A stretch of DNA of 64,000 bases from NCBI GenBank assembly GCA_965220045.1, contig OZ244803.1, forward strand, positions 2,170,001 through 2,234,000, written 5' to 3'. Position numbers and translations under genes: made by a program. The first letter of the stretch is position 1. Each line of letters starts with the position of its first letter. The notes beneath the pieces are model-generated. The model saw nothing but the letters and a program-made list of their open reading frames with translations, was not told the DNA's origin and did not search any database. Shown here in pieces: positions 7,170-16,277 of this stretch. The DNA comes from VXOZ01 sp965220045 (GTDB lineage Bacteria > Chloroflexota > UBA11872 > VXOZ01).

Positions 7170-8582
7170 ATGACGAAACGCGATTCGGTACTCAGCGCGC
7201 TCACGCGCCGCAACCTGCTCATGGGGTTTGGCGCGCTCAGCGCCGCTAGTTTCTTGGCCGCCTGTGGGACCGTGGCAACGGCTCCGGCCGACCAACCGGA
7301 ACAAGCCGCCGAGGAAGAAGCCCCTGCCAAGACCGAAGAAGCGCCCGCGCCCGCGGAACGCGTCACCGTTAGTCACTACGTGGCCCTCAATGCGCGGCAT
7401 CTCGAACTCTATCCCACCCTCATCGAAGAACCTTTCGAGAATGACCATCCCAACATCGACCTGGAGACTATCCTCAGAGAAGGGCCGTACTACGATAAAT
7501 TCAACACCCTGGTGGCTGCCGGCGAGCCGCCGGACGTGCTCTGGCTTTCGCAGACGGAAGTTTTCACCCAGGGCCACACCATCGATGTCGGGCCTCTGAT
7601 CAAGCGCGACAATTTCGATCTCAGCATCTACCCGCAGCAACTCTTCCGCGACGGCGTCATGTACGAGGAGAACGTCCTCGGTCTGCCGAACCAATCGGGC
7701 GGCAACTGGCCGGTGATGCCCTACAACAAGGAGATCCTGGCAAATGCCGGCGTCTCAGATCCGCCGGTGGAGTGGGGCGACCCAAGTTGGAACGCGGAGA
7801 CGTTCCTCGAAGCGCTGGTGAAGACCACGCAGCGCGAGGGCGAGAACCCGCTCCACTTCGGCATCGGCAACATCGGCCGCGGCGTGATCGCGGCGAACTG
7901 GGGACCTTTCTGGGGCGCCCGCTGGGTGGCGGAAGACTTCAAGACCGTGGTCTGCGATTCGCCTGAGATGATCGACGCGATCCGCTACCTCACCGAGTTG
8001 TCGTCGAAGCATCGTGTCATGCCCGTGCCGGGCGAACTTAACGACACCTTTGGTACCGGCAATACCCGCAACAACTTCCTCAACGGCAAGCTCGCGTTTT
8101 TGCAGACTTCCGGCGGCGGTACGTTTGCCATCGCCCAAGGCGTGCAGGAAGGCAAGCCGTTTGCCTACGCGCCGCTGCCCACGTTTATGCACACCGCGTC
8201 GGCGCAGGCGCTTGACTCTAACGGCCTGATTGGCGCGAGCAAGGTGCAGGATGAGGGCTGGGAACTCATCAAGTGGCATGCCACGCATCCAAACTGGGCC
8301 ATCGGCCGCGGCAATGCGCCGGCGCGGCTCGATCACTTCGAAGTCTGGGCGCGTGAACTCTACGGCGGCGACGTTGCCGAAAAGATTCGCGTCGAAGCCT
8401 ACGCCAACTCGCTGGCAAACGCGAGCCGGTACGACGGGTTGCGCGTCCTGCCCAACTGGCGCAATCCCATTTTCGACCAGATCATCACACCCGCTCTGGA
8501 CGCGCTCTATCGCGGCCAAGGAGACGTGGTGGAGACGATGAATGCCCTGCGGCAGCAGATTCAGGCTGAGATTCCCGAGTAA
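7170..8582 (+). CDS. ABC transporter sugar-binding lipoprotein (family 1), paralogue B
   Basis: This 470-residue protein is a clear paralogue of the preceding gene, with the same layout. LTRRNLLMG and the lipobox at Cys32 come first, then an Ala/Glu/Pro linker. After that come VTVSHYVALNARHLELYP, GLPNQSGGNWPVMPYNKE, and WELIKWHATHPNWAIGRGNAP. The start at ATG 7170 is supported by GGAGG nine bases upstream. The two copies have diverged in the ligand lobe, so they may bind different glycans. Again no membrane component is encoded nearby. Confidence 0.88.
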   Translation: MTKRDSVLSALTRRNLLMGFGALSAASFLAACGTVATAPADQPEQAAEEEAPAKTEEAPAPAERVTVSHYVALNARHLELYPTLIEEPFENDHPNIDLETILREGPYYDKFNTLVAAGEPPDVLWLSQTEVFTQGHTIDVGPLIKRDNFDLSIYPQQLFRDGVMYEENVLGLPNQSGGNWPVMPYNKEILANAGVSDPPVEWGDPSWNAETFLEALVKTTQREGENPLHFGIGNIGRGVIAANWGPFWGARWVAEDFKTVVCDSPEMIDAIRYLTELSSKHRVMPVPGELNDTFGTGNTRNNFLNGKLAFLQTSGGGTFAIAQGVQEGKPFAYAPLPTFMHTASAQALDSNGLIGASKVQDEGWELIKWHATHPNWAIGRGNAPARLDHFEVWARELYGGDVAEKIRVEAYANSLANASRYDGLRVLPNWRNPIFDQIITPALDALYRGQGDVVETMNALRQQIQAEIPE

Positions 8583-8692
8583 GCTGGCTGCCAACAGTGC
8601 ATCTGTGTGCTGAGACGAGCGCAGATGCTCGTGTGCAGAGCGGCGCCACTGATGGGTGGATACCTGGCGGTCGCGTTCATGAACAGGAAGAC

Positions 8693-8722
8693 CAGAGGGG
8701 CACGGCGCGCCGTGCCCCTCTG
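8693..8722. repeat. Perfect 30-bp palindrome upstream of DegT gene
   Basis: The left half is CAGAGGGGCACGGCG and the right half is its exact complement. It ends 20 nt before the start codon at 8743. It resembles the other G/C-block palindromes of this window (44416-44445, 34059-34081, 36792-36814, 38791-38818) and is best read as a dispersed palindromic element that may also terminate the upstream transcript. Confidence 0.75.
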
Positions 8723-8742
8723 CCATAGAAAGGGATTGTTGT

Positions 8743-10005
8743 ATGTCCGTGTCCGTGGCTCAACTCGCCGTGGCCGGTGGCACACCGGTGCGGGATATCA
8801 AGGCGCGTCCATGGCCCGCCTGGCCTATGGCTACCGAGGAAGATGTCGCCGCCGTGGCCGCCGTGCTGCGCAGCGGAAAGTGGAACCGCTGGCGCAGCGA
8901 CCGCGTGGAGGCACTGGAGGAAGCGCTGCAGGAATTCACCGGCGCGGCTCACGTGGTGGCTTTAGCCAGCGGGACCGCGGGATTGGAAGTCGCGCTGAAA
9001 GCCGCGGGCGTCCGACCCGGTGACGAGGTCATTGTGCCCGCTTACACCTATATCGCTACCGCCACGGCGGTCCTGCAGGTGGGCGGCGTGCCGGTCTTTG
9101 CCGACATCATCCCGGAAACGGAAAACGTCGATCCCGCCTCAATAGAGTCTCTCATCACCGAGCGTACGCGGGCGCTCTTGCCCGTTCATGTCTCCGGCCT
9201 GCCCTGCGACATGGCGGCCATCACCGCGGTTGCGGCGCGGCACGGACTCCGGGTTATTGAGGACACCGCGCAAGGCATCGGCGGCATGTGGCACGGCCGG
9301 CGTCTCGGCACGATTGGGGATGCCGGCGCGTATTCATTCCAGGCCAGCAAGAACCTGCCCGGCGGCGAGGGCGGTGCCGTAGTCACCAACGACCCGGAGA
9401 TTGCCGAACGGGCGTTCATGCTGATGCACATCAACTATGAGACACTGGGCTGGAACTACCGGCTCCCAGCCATGACGGCCGCGCTCATTCTCTCGCAGCT
9501 TGAGCGCTTTCCCGCGCTGCAGGCCCGCCGGCAAGCGAACGCCGACTACTTGCGCGATGCCTTGGCGGCGATACCCGGCATTGCGCCCACGCGCGCGGAC
9601 TCGTTTGTCACGGGTGATGGCTTGCACGGCTTGGGCGTGCGCTTCATCAGTTCGGAGTTCAGTGACGGTGCTCCCGTGCCACGCGGCGCATTCGTCAAGG
9701 CCCTGCACGCTGAAGGCATACCCTGCGCCTTGGGCTACGGTGATCCGGTGTACAAGTCGCCGCTCTTTCAAGAGGCGCACACCCGCATGCGAGAGCAGTG
9801 CCCCGTCGCCTGCGACCATCCCGCGATGGCGAACATGGACTACGCGAACCTGCACCTGCCCAACGTGGAACGCCTCTGCGGGCAAGAGGCCCTGCGCTTC
9901 AACCAGCCGCTATTGCTGGGCACGCGCGAGGACATGCAGGACATCGTGGACGCCGTGGCGAAGATTCACGCCAACCAAGAGGCGCTTGTAGCGGCGGCAA
10001 TCTAG
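8743..10005 (+). CDS. DegT/DnrJ/EryC1/StrS family aminotransferase (copy 1)
   Basis: This 420-residue PLP enzyme of the sugar-aminotransferase type has a cofactor loop ALASGTAGLEVALKAAG and EDTAQGIGG with the PLP-pairing Asp. The Schiff-base Lys203 is in SFQASKNLPGGEGG. Members transaminate keto sugars (often nucleotide-linked) or cyclitols. There is no nucleotide-sugar gene beside it, so the substrate is unknown; the neighbours are carbohydrate-binding and ceramidase-like proteins. ATG 8743 lies behind AGAAAGGGA. A second, only distantly similar family member is at 24958-26256. Confidence 0.88.
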   Translation: MSVSVAQLAVAGGTPVRDIKARPWPAWPMATEEDVAAVAAVLRSGKWNRWRSDRVEALEEALQEFTGAAHVVALASGTAGLEVALKAAGVRPGDEVIVPAYTYIATATAVLQVGGVPVFADIIPETENVDPASIESLITERTRALLPVHVSGLPCDMAAITAVAARHGLRVIEDTAQGIGGMWHGRRLGTIGDAGAYSFQASKNLPGGEGGAVVTNDPEIAERAFMLMHINYETLGWNYRLPAMTAALILSQLERFPALQARRQANADYLRDALAAIPGIAPTRADSFVTGDGLHGLGVRFISSEFSDGAPVPRGAFVKALHAEGIPCALGYGDPVYKSPLFQEAHTRMREQCPVACDHPAMANMDYANLHLPNVERLCGQEALRFNQPLLLGTREDMQDIVDAVAKIHANQEALVAAAI

Positions 10006-10085
10006 AGCCTTCCCGTGAAGTGGCTTCCGAGGCTGTGCAACCAGCCTGTTCACGCAGTCTCAATCAACGCGTGTCGCACCTAGCC

Positions 10086-10245
10086 GTTCGCGCTGAGCCT
10101 TTCGAAGCGCAGCCCCATGCAACCCAACCCGTTCACGCTGAGCCTGTCGAAGCGCAGCCCTTTGCAGTCCGAACCGTTCGCGCTGAGCTTGTCGAAGCGC
10201 AGCCCCTACAACCCAAGCCGTTCGCGCTGAGCTTGTCGAAGCGCT
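10086..10245. repeat. Four near-tandem copies of a CTGAGC-TGTCGAAG repeat
   Basis: Copies start at 10086, 10131, 10176 and 10220 (period 44-45). Each has a core like GTTCGCGCTGAGCCTGTCGA, followed by AGCGCAGCCC and a variable spacer. The array fills most of the 294-nt gap before the ceramidase-like gene. The same core recurs singly at many intergenic sites in this window. Apparent reading frames through it are low-complexity artefacts. Confidence 0.85.
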
Positions 10246-10299
10246 CTTTAGCCGAGTAAGCTCCAATCACACTTCAATAGATAGGGCGCAAACTCAACC

Positions 10300-11679
10300 A
10301 TGTTGACTGCAGGCGTCGGCCGTACCACCATCACCCCGCCCCTCGGCACGCCGCTCATTGGATACGGCGGGCGTGAGCGCGGCGCAGACGCAATCCGTGA
10401 CGACATATACGCCACGACTTTAGTGCTCTCAGACGGCGAAACGAAGATAGCCCTCGTCACCTGCGACCTCTGCGCGCTGCCTGCGCAGCAGGTACACCAC
10501 GTGCAGCGGCTCATCGAGCAGCGCACCGGTATCCCGCCCGCCCACGTGCTGATCAATTGCTCTCACGCCCACTCGGGGCCGCTGACTACATTCAATGAGG
10601 AGACCCCTGCAAGTCTGCGGCGCATCGTGCTGAATCTGCTTGATATGATCGCAGAGTCGGTCAGCCAAGCGGCAGCAAAGCTCGTGCCGTGCACAATCAC
10701 GGCGGGAAAGGGCTCTGTGCACGCGAGCATCAACCGGCGCGCCCGCAACGGCTACAGCGATGCCGTGACGCCGGACTTTCCGGAAGGCACAGTGGATCCG
10801 GATCTGCACGTAGTGCGGATTGACGGCCTGGACGGCACGCCGCTGGCGATTCTCACGAGCTACGCCTGCCATCCGGTAGCGCTCCGCCCGCCGAGCCACG
10901 CTGTTTCTGCCGACTTTGTTTGTGCCCTACGCGCAACCGTTGAACCCAAAGTCGGAGTGCCGCTGCTCTTCGCCCAAGGCGCGGCCGGCAACCAGGTGCC
11001 AATCGGCCCCGACATGGAAATGGAAAAGCGGCTGGAATTGACGGGGAAGATGCTTGGCGATGAGGTCCTTCGCGTTCACGCTGCGCTCGGCCGGAAAAAC
11101 CAGCGGGCGCAAGATACACTCGATGAGCAGGGCAGAAAGGCCCGTGAAGCCGACAGTTTGGAATCTCCCGCATGCTCTGGATCGCTCGGCCCAAACACTC
11201 GAGCTGACGACTCTCTCAATGCCCAAGCCGGTGGAATAAGGCCACCGCCCCGGCCCATGCTCGCCGCCGCGTCTGAGACCCTCTTGCTCAATCTCTGGAA
11301 GGACCAGCCGGAAGTCACTGGCGCGGGTCACTCACATCAGACGTTTCCGTACCTTGCGCCCCCGCTTGTAGACGACATGGTGGAGTGCGCGGTGCAAGCC
11401 CTGCGCCTTGGCGACATCGCCCTCGTGGGCGTCGCAGGAGAAGCATTTGCCGAGATCGGCCTGGCCGTGAAAGCACGCTCGCCATTCGCCCACACCATCT
11501 TCCTGGGCTACACCAACGGCTGCCTGGGTTACATTCCAACCGCCGCCGCCTATCCCGCCGGCGGCTACGAAGTCCACCGCGCCCACGCCGTCTACCGACT
11601 CCCTCACACCGTCAGCCCCAATAACGCCGATAGAGTCATAGCGAAAAGCTTGAATCTCGTGGCAAAGGTCTATGGATGA
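10300..11679 (+). CDS. Neutral/alkaline ceramidase-like hydrolase
   Basis: This 459-residue protein begins with the N-terminal signature of neutral ceramidases (GVGRTTITPPLGTPLIGYGGR). It has the zinc-site motif NCSHAHSGP with His89 and His91, and SYACHPVAL with His191. Full ceramidases hydrolyse N-acyl-sphingosines and are longer with a signal peptide. This short, signal-less form is common in environmental bacteria, and its substrate is unknown. Residues about 262-318 form a low-complexity, charged segment without family similarity that looks like an in-frame insertion. After it, the motif FPYLAPPLVDDMVECAVQALRLGDIAL resumes the family pattern. It ends the + strand glycan series. Confidence 0.78.
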   Translation: MLTAGVGRTTITPPLGTPLIGYGGRERGADAIRDDIYATTLVLSDGETKIALVTCDLCALPAQQVHHVQRLIEQRTGIPPAHVLINCSHAHSGPLTTFNEETPASLRRIVLNLLDMIAESVSQAAAKLVPCTITAGKGSVHASINRRARNGYSDAVTPDFPEGTVDPDLHVVRIDGLDGTPLAILTSYACHPVALRPPSHAVSADFVCALRATVEPKVGVPLLFAQGAAGNQVPIGPDMEMEKRLELTGKMLGDEVLRVHAALGRKNQRAQDTLDEQGRKAREADSLESPACSGSLGPNTRADDSLNAQAGGIRPPPRPMLAAASETLLLNLWKDQPEVTGAGHSHQTFPYLAPPLVDDMVECAVQALRLGDIALVGVAGEAFAEIGLAVKARSPFAHTIFLGYTNGCLGYIPTAAAYPAGGYEVHRAHAVYRLPHTVSPNNADRVIAKSLNLVAKVYG

Positions 11680-11812
11680 GAATTTACTAGTGACCCGGCT
11701 AATCTCGAAGTAGCAACAGGCTTGACTCAATGGGGAGAGTGCTTTGCCGTGTTTCAGGTGAATCCCTTGCTGCGGCACTAATTCATCCAACTGGTCACTT
11801 GCATGGTCGTAA

Positions 11813-11980
11813 CTATTCCGTTGGCGAGGTCTTCTTTGAGGATGAAGTGCTGGGTTTTGGTTTGGGCGCAGAGTTACCACCTGGAGGCTTGGGAGAGACC
11901 TGAAATCCGGTAGGTCTCTGTTTGGGACCTGATCCCTTTTTGATCACAACTCTCTCTTTGTTCTCTCGATTAGAATCCAT
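11813..11980 (-). CDS. Small basic Lys/Pro/Ser-rich protein (55 aa), unknown
   Basis: The ATG at 11980 is preceded by AAGGAG at 7 nt and opens a 55-codon frame. It has an N-terminus MDSNRENKERVVIKKGSG and a C-terminal part rich in Pro, Lys and Ser (KPPGGN, KPKPSTSSSKK), with no cysteines or hydrophobic stretch. It is probably disordered and may bind nucleic acid or a protein partner (inference). The gene starts 25 nt after the stop of the membrane protein at 12006-12650, which makes a two-gene operon likely. I do not recognise the family. Confidence 0.5.
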   Translation of the reverse strand: MDSNRENKERVVIKKGSGPKQRPTGFQVSPKPPGGNSAPKPKPSTSSSKKTSPTE

Positions 11981-12005
11981 TTCGCGCTCCTTAGGGACTC
12001 AATCT

Positions 12006-12650
12006 TCACTTCGACTCGATTATATCAAGCACAGTAGTAGCACCCCAGCCTTCCGCTGACCTAGAACCTTCTGAATACGTTGAATTGTAAAGGTATGTAT
12101 AAACTATAACCGACTTAACCTCTTCTGAGACTATGAACTCGAATGTCTCTGGGTGTAACTCTCCCGGCTCTACGACTAACTCACCCTCCTCCCATACACG
12201 TTGCACGTCCACTAGAATAGGCCAAGGAATGTCCACGAATTCTTCTTTCACGAAAGTCTGAGCGTACAAAGCTTCGACATGCTCGTCCAAGGTCGGCGCT
12301 ATATGTTGTATGAGGAAATTGCCATCATGAAGCTCTATTTGAACCCTTGAGTTGTTCTCTAACGTTGCTGTCACAGCGATGTGAACATAGCTTTCACTGA
12401 TTCGTCGGAATGAGACTTCGTGCGTGATCGTCAGGTGCGGCTCGGCTTCGCGAAAAACCTGCCACTTGTAGGCGGCAAAAGACCCGCCGGAGACGATAGC
12501 AACAATCGTGACGAGAGCTTGGGCAATCCCAAGTATCTCAATTGGTGTAGCCGTTTCGGGGGCAACCGCGTTCGTCACAAGAAAAACCACGAACAACGCC
12601 GCCAAGACCGCTACTGCCACTTTCACGTAGTTCTTGTTTAACTTGCCCAT
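12006..12650 (-). CDS. Uncharacterised two-helix membrane protein
   Basis: This 214-residue protein has two N-terminal hydrophobic helices at about residues 10-30 and 37-60. A soluble part of about 150 residues follows, rich in beta-forming and acidic residues (HLTITHEVSF, VHIAVTATLENNSR, VEPGELHPETFEFIVSEEVKSV). The pattern suggests a membrane-anchored beta-sandwich domain on one face of the membrane. I cannot name a family. Its base composition is visibly AT-richer than its neighbours. A good Shine-Dalgarno is not obvious (GGGGAG is 18 nt upstream of ATG). It probably forms an operon with the small gene at 11813-11980. Confidence 0.65.
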   Translation of the reverse strand: MGKLNKNYVKVAVAVLAALFVVFLVTNAVAPETATPIEILGIAQALVTIVAIVSGGSFAAYKWQVFREAEPHLTITHEVSFRRISESYVHIAVTATLENNSRVQIELHDGNFLIQHIAPTLDEHVEALYAQTFVKEEFVDIPWPILVDVQRVWEEGELVVEPGELHPETFEFIVSEEVKSVIVYTYLYNSTYSEGSRSAEGWGATTVLDIIESK

Positions 12651-12797
12651 GCTCGTCTCGAATCATGCTCCCCAGTTCTTAATCAGTATTGTCCTATATG
12701 CTGAACTATAAGGCTAATTCTAACATACTACATATAAGGGACATTCAAAGTCGCTTAAGCACAATACCATACACTTTCCCTTATCCAAACCGATGCT

Positions 12798-13586
12798 CTA
12801 GCTGCTTGCACTGGAATATTTCGTCAGCGCAAGTTGCCAAAAGAGGTGGGAGATGACAAGAAGAGCAGCAGTCATTGCGACGGCGGCGAGGGCGAAGGTG
12901 GGGCTGAGGAGACCCAGCAGCGCCTGGCTGGGGACCGTGGCGATGAAGGCCACCGGCAGCAGGAACGTCAGGCCCAGGCGGAGCGCGCCGCGGAAGACAT
13001 CGGTGGGCACGCGCGAGGCCTCGATGAGGTTGTAGTAGAGGTGCCCCACGTTGTTCAGGCGCCCGACGAAGAACGTCACCGAAATGACGATGAACCACAG
13101 CGAGTAGGCGATCAGGCACGCGCACACCACCATCCCCAGGTAGAGCAACGCGCCGTACCACGTCACCGGCTGCGCCAGCAGACTGATCGCGTACCACAGT
13201 ACCCCGCCGCCGAGCACCACCTGCACCAGTGGGTCCCAATCGAATTTGCGGGTTGAGACGTAGAAGCGCGTGTTCACCGGTTTGCTGAGTACGAAATCGA
13301 GTTCGCCGCGATTGATGAGCCCGGAGAGCGCGTTCATGTTTTCGCCAAAGATCGACTCCACGATGCCGTCCACGATCATCACCGTAGCCGCCAGCACGAG
13401 CATCTGCTCCACGCGCCAGCCGCCAATCGTCTGCACGTGGTTGAAGATGATCTGGATCGAGGCCACGTAGACCGCGGTATAGCAGATGGTTGCGATGCTC
13501 CAGACCGTGAAACTCAGCCGGTATTCCAGCGCATTGAGGAAAGAGTTCTTGGCAAAGGCCAGGTAAAGCCGCGCGTAGCGTTGCAT
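12798..13586 (-). CDS. ABC-2 type (DUF990-like) exporter permease, distal subunit
   Basis: This 262-residue membrane protein has about six hydrophobic segments. It starts MQRYARLYLAFAKNSFLNALEYR and contains LINRGELDFVLSKPVNTRFYVS, typical of the ABC-2 permeases found in pairs with an ATPase of the 14383 type. The start lies 3 nt from the stop of the upstream permease gene, whose last codons supply the GGAGGG ribosome site, so translation is coupled. The exported substrate is unknown. Relatives are annotated as multidrug or viologen-type exporters. Confidence 0.85.
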   Translation of the reverse strand: MQRYARLYLAFAKNSFLNALEYRLSFTVWSIATICYTAVYVASIQIIFNHVQTIGGWRVEQMLVLAATVMIVDGIVESIFGENMNALSGLINRGELDFVLSKPVNTRFYVSTRKFDWDPLVQVVLGGGVLWYAISLLAQPVTWYGALLYLGMVVCACLIAYSLWFIVISVTFFVGRLNNVGHLYYNLIEASRVPTDVFRGALRLGLTFLLPVAFIATVPSQALLGLLSPTFALAAVAMTAALLVISHLFWQLALTKYSSASS

Positions 13587-13589
13587 AGC

Positions 13590-14402
13590 CTACCCTCCGT
13601 AAGCGCCGTAGCGGCGCACCCCAGCGGCAAACACCCACTGCACGAACAGATAGCACACCACCAGCCATCCCGCCTGTATGGCCAACCCCGCAAGAGCAGC
13701 CGAGAAATCGAGCCGGCCCTGCAGCAATTGCACCTGGAAGAAGTAGAGATAGCGAAACGGCAGAAAGTGCGTCACCCGCTCCACCGCCGCCGGCATCAGG
13801 TCCAAGGGAACGATGCTCCCGGCAAGGAACATGGTAACTACCCCGTATGATTCGATGATCCCCTCCGTCTGGCCCACCCAGAACGCCAGGAGACCGAGGC
13901 ACAGCTTGAGGCAGTAATTCAGCAGAAACGACAAGACCATGCTGGCCAGTAGAATCGGTGCAATCTCCCACCTGAGCGCAAAGCCGCCGAGCATCTCCTG
14001 TCCAAACAACAGGAAGAAGAGCAGCAGCATCGGCACGAGAAAGGCCACCCGCACGCCCTTGAACGCGACCTCCACCGCAAGTTGCCACAGTTGATAAGGG
14101 AACGGGCGTACAAGGTGCGCGGAAAAGGCGCCGCTGCGGATCCAATCGCCGGTGTTCCACTCCAGATGCGGCGTCAGCAGGTTGCTTAACACCAAGAACA
14201 TGACGTAATAGTTCACCATGTCCTGCACTGTGTATGCACCGACACGGTCCACGGTACGATACGCCGCCAGCCAGAGGGCGATCATGATGAGCGGAATGAT
14301 CGCCTCGCCGATGAACCAGACGAGACTCTCGGCGCGATACATTAGGGACTCTTGCCAGGAAGCGAGAAATACCGCGCGTAGCTTACGAAACGACTTCAGC
14401 AT
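13590..14402 (-). CDS. ABC-2 type (DUF990-like) exporter permease, proximal subunit
   Basis: This 270-residue membrane protein has six or so helices and the family pattern MYRAESLVWFIGEAIIPLIM, ending with HLVRPFPYQLWQL and SIVPLDLMP. The start ATG 14402 was chosen because it begins within the last 20 nt of the ATPase gene, a normal arrangement for coupled operons. The open frame upstream of it overlaps the ATPase in another phase. Together with 12798-13586 it would form the heterodimeric membrane channel. Confidence 0.86.
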   Translation of the reverse strand: MLKSFRKLRAVFLASWQESLMYRAESLVWFIGEAIIPLIMIALWLAAYRTVDRVGAYTVQDMVNYYVMFLVLSNLLTPHLEWNTGDWIRSGAFSAHLVRPFPYQLWQLAVEVAFKGVRVAFLVPMLLLFFLLFGQEMLGGFALRWEIAPILLASMVLSFLLNYCLKLCLGLLAFWVGQTEGIIESYGVVTMFLAGSIVPLDLMPAAVERVTHFLPFRYLYFFQVQLLQGRLDFSAALAGLAIQAGWLVVCYLFVQWVFAAGVRRYGAYGG

Positions 14403-15384
14403 GCGCGGGCTGCCCACCGGAGAAGAATTGGCGCACCACCTCGTCGACCTCGGGTTCGACGATATTGAGGTCGAGTACCGGGTACTCCTGCAAGAGCTGC
14501 GCGGAGACCCGTGGCACGGCGTTGCGGGCAATGCGCAGGGAAATGGTCCGTGGCCTATAGGAGACCACTGTGCCGTACGCGGCTAGTTCAGCTTCCGCAA
14601 CCGGAGACTCGAAGGTCACGGTCATGAATTTATAGTCGGCGTAGCGGCGCACGACTGTGTCCAAGTCGCCATCAAAGACGAGATGGCCTTGATCGATGAT
14701 GAGCACCCGGTCGCAGAGCGCTTCCACGTCGCGCATGTAGTGGCTCGTAAGGATGACGGTGGCGCCGTAACGGGCATTGTACTCGCGCACGAAGTTTCGG
14801 ATGTTCTGCTGCATCACCACGTCGAGCCCGATGGTCGGCTCGTCGAGAAAGAGCACCTGCGGCCGGTGGAGCAGGGCGGCCAGCAACTCGCACTTCATGC
14901 GCTCGCCCAATGAGAGCTTGCGCGCCTGCACGTTGATGACTTTCTCCAATTCGAGAATTTGCACGAGTTCGTCGAGCGTCTCCTCAAACTGCGCGTCCGG
15001 GACCTCGTAAATCTCCTTATTGATGAGGAAGGTCTCCATCGGCGGCAAGTCCCACCAGACCTGGTTCTTCTGTCCCATCACCAAGGCAAAGCGCCGCTGA
15101 AAGGCCGCCTGGCGCTGCCACGGCGTGTAGCCCAACACGGACACCTCGCCGCCGGTGGGATAGAGCAGCCCGGAAAGCACCTTGAGAGTCGTGGTCTTGC
15201 CCGCGCCGTTGGGCCCCAAGAAACCGACCAACTCGCCGCTCTCGATGGAGAAAGAAATGTCGTCCACCGCTTTGACGTCGTACGTCTTGCGCAGCGCAAA
15301 CGACTTCAGCGAGCCCACCAGGCCCGGTTCCTTCTGGTGGACTGCATAGTATTTTGAGAGATTCTGTACGGAAATTGCACTCAT
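14383..15384 (-). CDS. ABC exporter ATP-binding protein
   Basis: This 333-residue ATPase has Walker A GPNGAGKT at 57-64, the Q-loop region MGQKNQVWWDLPP, signature LSLGERMK and Walker B VLFLDEPTIGLD. It carries a C-terminal extension of about 90 residues as in the daunorubicin/viologen-type exporters. It energises the two permeases that follow in the operon. The start at ATG 15384 gives the usual N-terminus (MSAISVQNLSKYY). No strong ribosome site is seen and a longer N-terminus is possible. The 284-nt gap to the divergent GNAT array should hold the promoters for both directions. Confidence 0.92.
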   Translation of the reverse strand: MSAISVQNLSKYYAVHQKEPGLVGSLKSFALRKTYDVKAVDDISFSIESGELVGFLGPNGAGKTTTLKVLSGLLYPTGGEVSVLGYTPWQRQAAFQRRFALVMGQKNQVWWDLPPMETFLINKEIYEVPDAQFEETLDELVQILELEKVINVQARKLSLGERMKCELLAALLHRPQVLFLDEPTIGLDVVMQQNIRNFVREYNARYGATVILTSHYMRDVEALCDRVLIIDQGHLVFDGDLDTVVRRYADYKFMTVTFESPVAEAELAAYGTVVSYRPRTISLRIARNAVPRVSAQLLQEYPVLDLNIVEPEVDEVVRQFFSGGQPAHAEVVS

Positions 15385-15668
15385 AGGCGCACGCGTGGCT
15401 TCGTACCGACGCTGGGGTTTGGGTGCTCCCTTGCTGGCGCAAGTGGCTGCAGATGGTCCCGCAAACCACAATCAAGACGTGCGCGAATGGGCAAGAAGCC
15501 CGGAGAGTATTCTGCCTCTCCTACGCGCTCAGACGGACACACATATGCTATTCTAGCACGTACCCTAAGACCCTCTAGCCGAAAATCTTTAGGTCCATTT
15601 GCCATGGAATAACCAAGGGCAAAGGGAAAGCACTGAATCTGTAGTACCCTGCGGAAGCGAGTGCACAA

Positions 15669-16277
15669 TTGGAAGTTTCAACAGCCCCATCGCCGCTCGT
15701 CAATATCATTGGTGAGAAAGTTGCCTTGGGCCCGCAGGGCAAAGACCTGAGCCCCCTCTTCGCGCGTTGGTATAACGACTTTCGCGCCCTGAGCAGGCTG
15801 GGAGTTCCCATCCAACCGTGGACCGCACTTCAAGAGGAGCGGCACGAGGGCCTAACCACGCGCCAAGAGTCGGAGATAGACTTTGCCATATACGAGCGGG
15901 CTAGCGGACGCGCCATCGGCGTTACCGGTATCGGCGTCGACTATCGTAACCGCACTGGCGAGTTCGGCATCATCATTGGCGATCCGGAGGCGCGCGGTAA
16001 AGGCTACGGCACGGAGACGGCGCAATTGATGCTCGACTATGCCTTCACTGCGCTCGGCCTACACAACGTTGGACTTACCGTACACGCCTACAACCTGGCC
16101 GGTATCCGTGCCTACACGAAAGCCGGCTTCAAGCAGTTTGGGCGCCGCCGCGAGAAGATACTCATGGGCGGCCAGCGCTGGGACGTGATTCACATGGAGT
16201 GCCTGTCAACGGAGTGGGGGCCAAGTCCGGTGCTGTCCGCAGTCTTCAAGCCGGACGGACCGCGGGAGTCCGGCTGA
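15669..16277 (+). CDS. GNAT N-acetyltransferase, array copy 1
   Basis: This 202-residue RimJ/RimL-like acetyltransferase has the acetyl-CoA pyrophosphate loop RGKGYG at about residues 109-114, followed by TETAQLMLDYAFTALGLHNVGL and AYNLAGIRAYTKAGF. It is the most divergent of five tandem copies: the segment between residues 40 and 65 lacks the EEKWYE pattern of copies 3 and 4. A TTG at 15669 is the only start I see. It has a weak GGAAG upstream, so the start is uncertain. Family members acetylate amino groups of proteins, antibiotics or small molecules. The substrate is unknown. Confidence 0.82.
   Translation: MEVSTAPSPLVNIIGEKVALGPQGKDLSPLFARWYNDFRALSRLGVPIQPWTALQEERHEGLTTRQESEIDFAIYERASGRAIGVTGIGVDYRNRTGEFGIIIGDPEARGKGYGTETAQLMLDYAFTALGLHNVGLTVHAYNLAGIRAYTKAGFKQFGRRREKILMGGQRWDVIHMECLSTEWGPSPVLSAVFKPDGPRESG

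Noticed and set aside
10060..10266. Short frames with repeating RQAQRER-like or AEPVEAQP-like peptides
   Set aside because: They are translations of the dispersed DNA repeat array and not genes.
12781..14160. 459-codon - strand frame across both permease genes
   Set aside because: The two permease frames are membrane proteins of a known pair with coupled starts; this third frame is Gly/Arg-rich noise.
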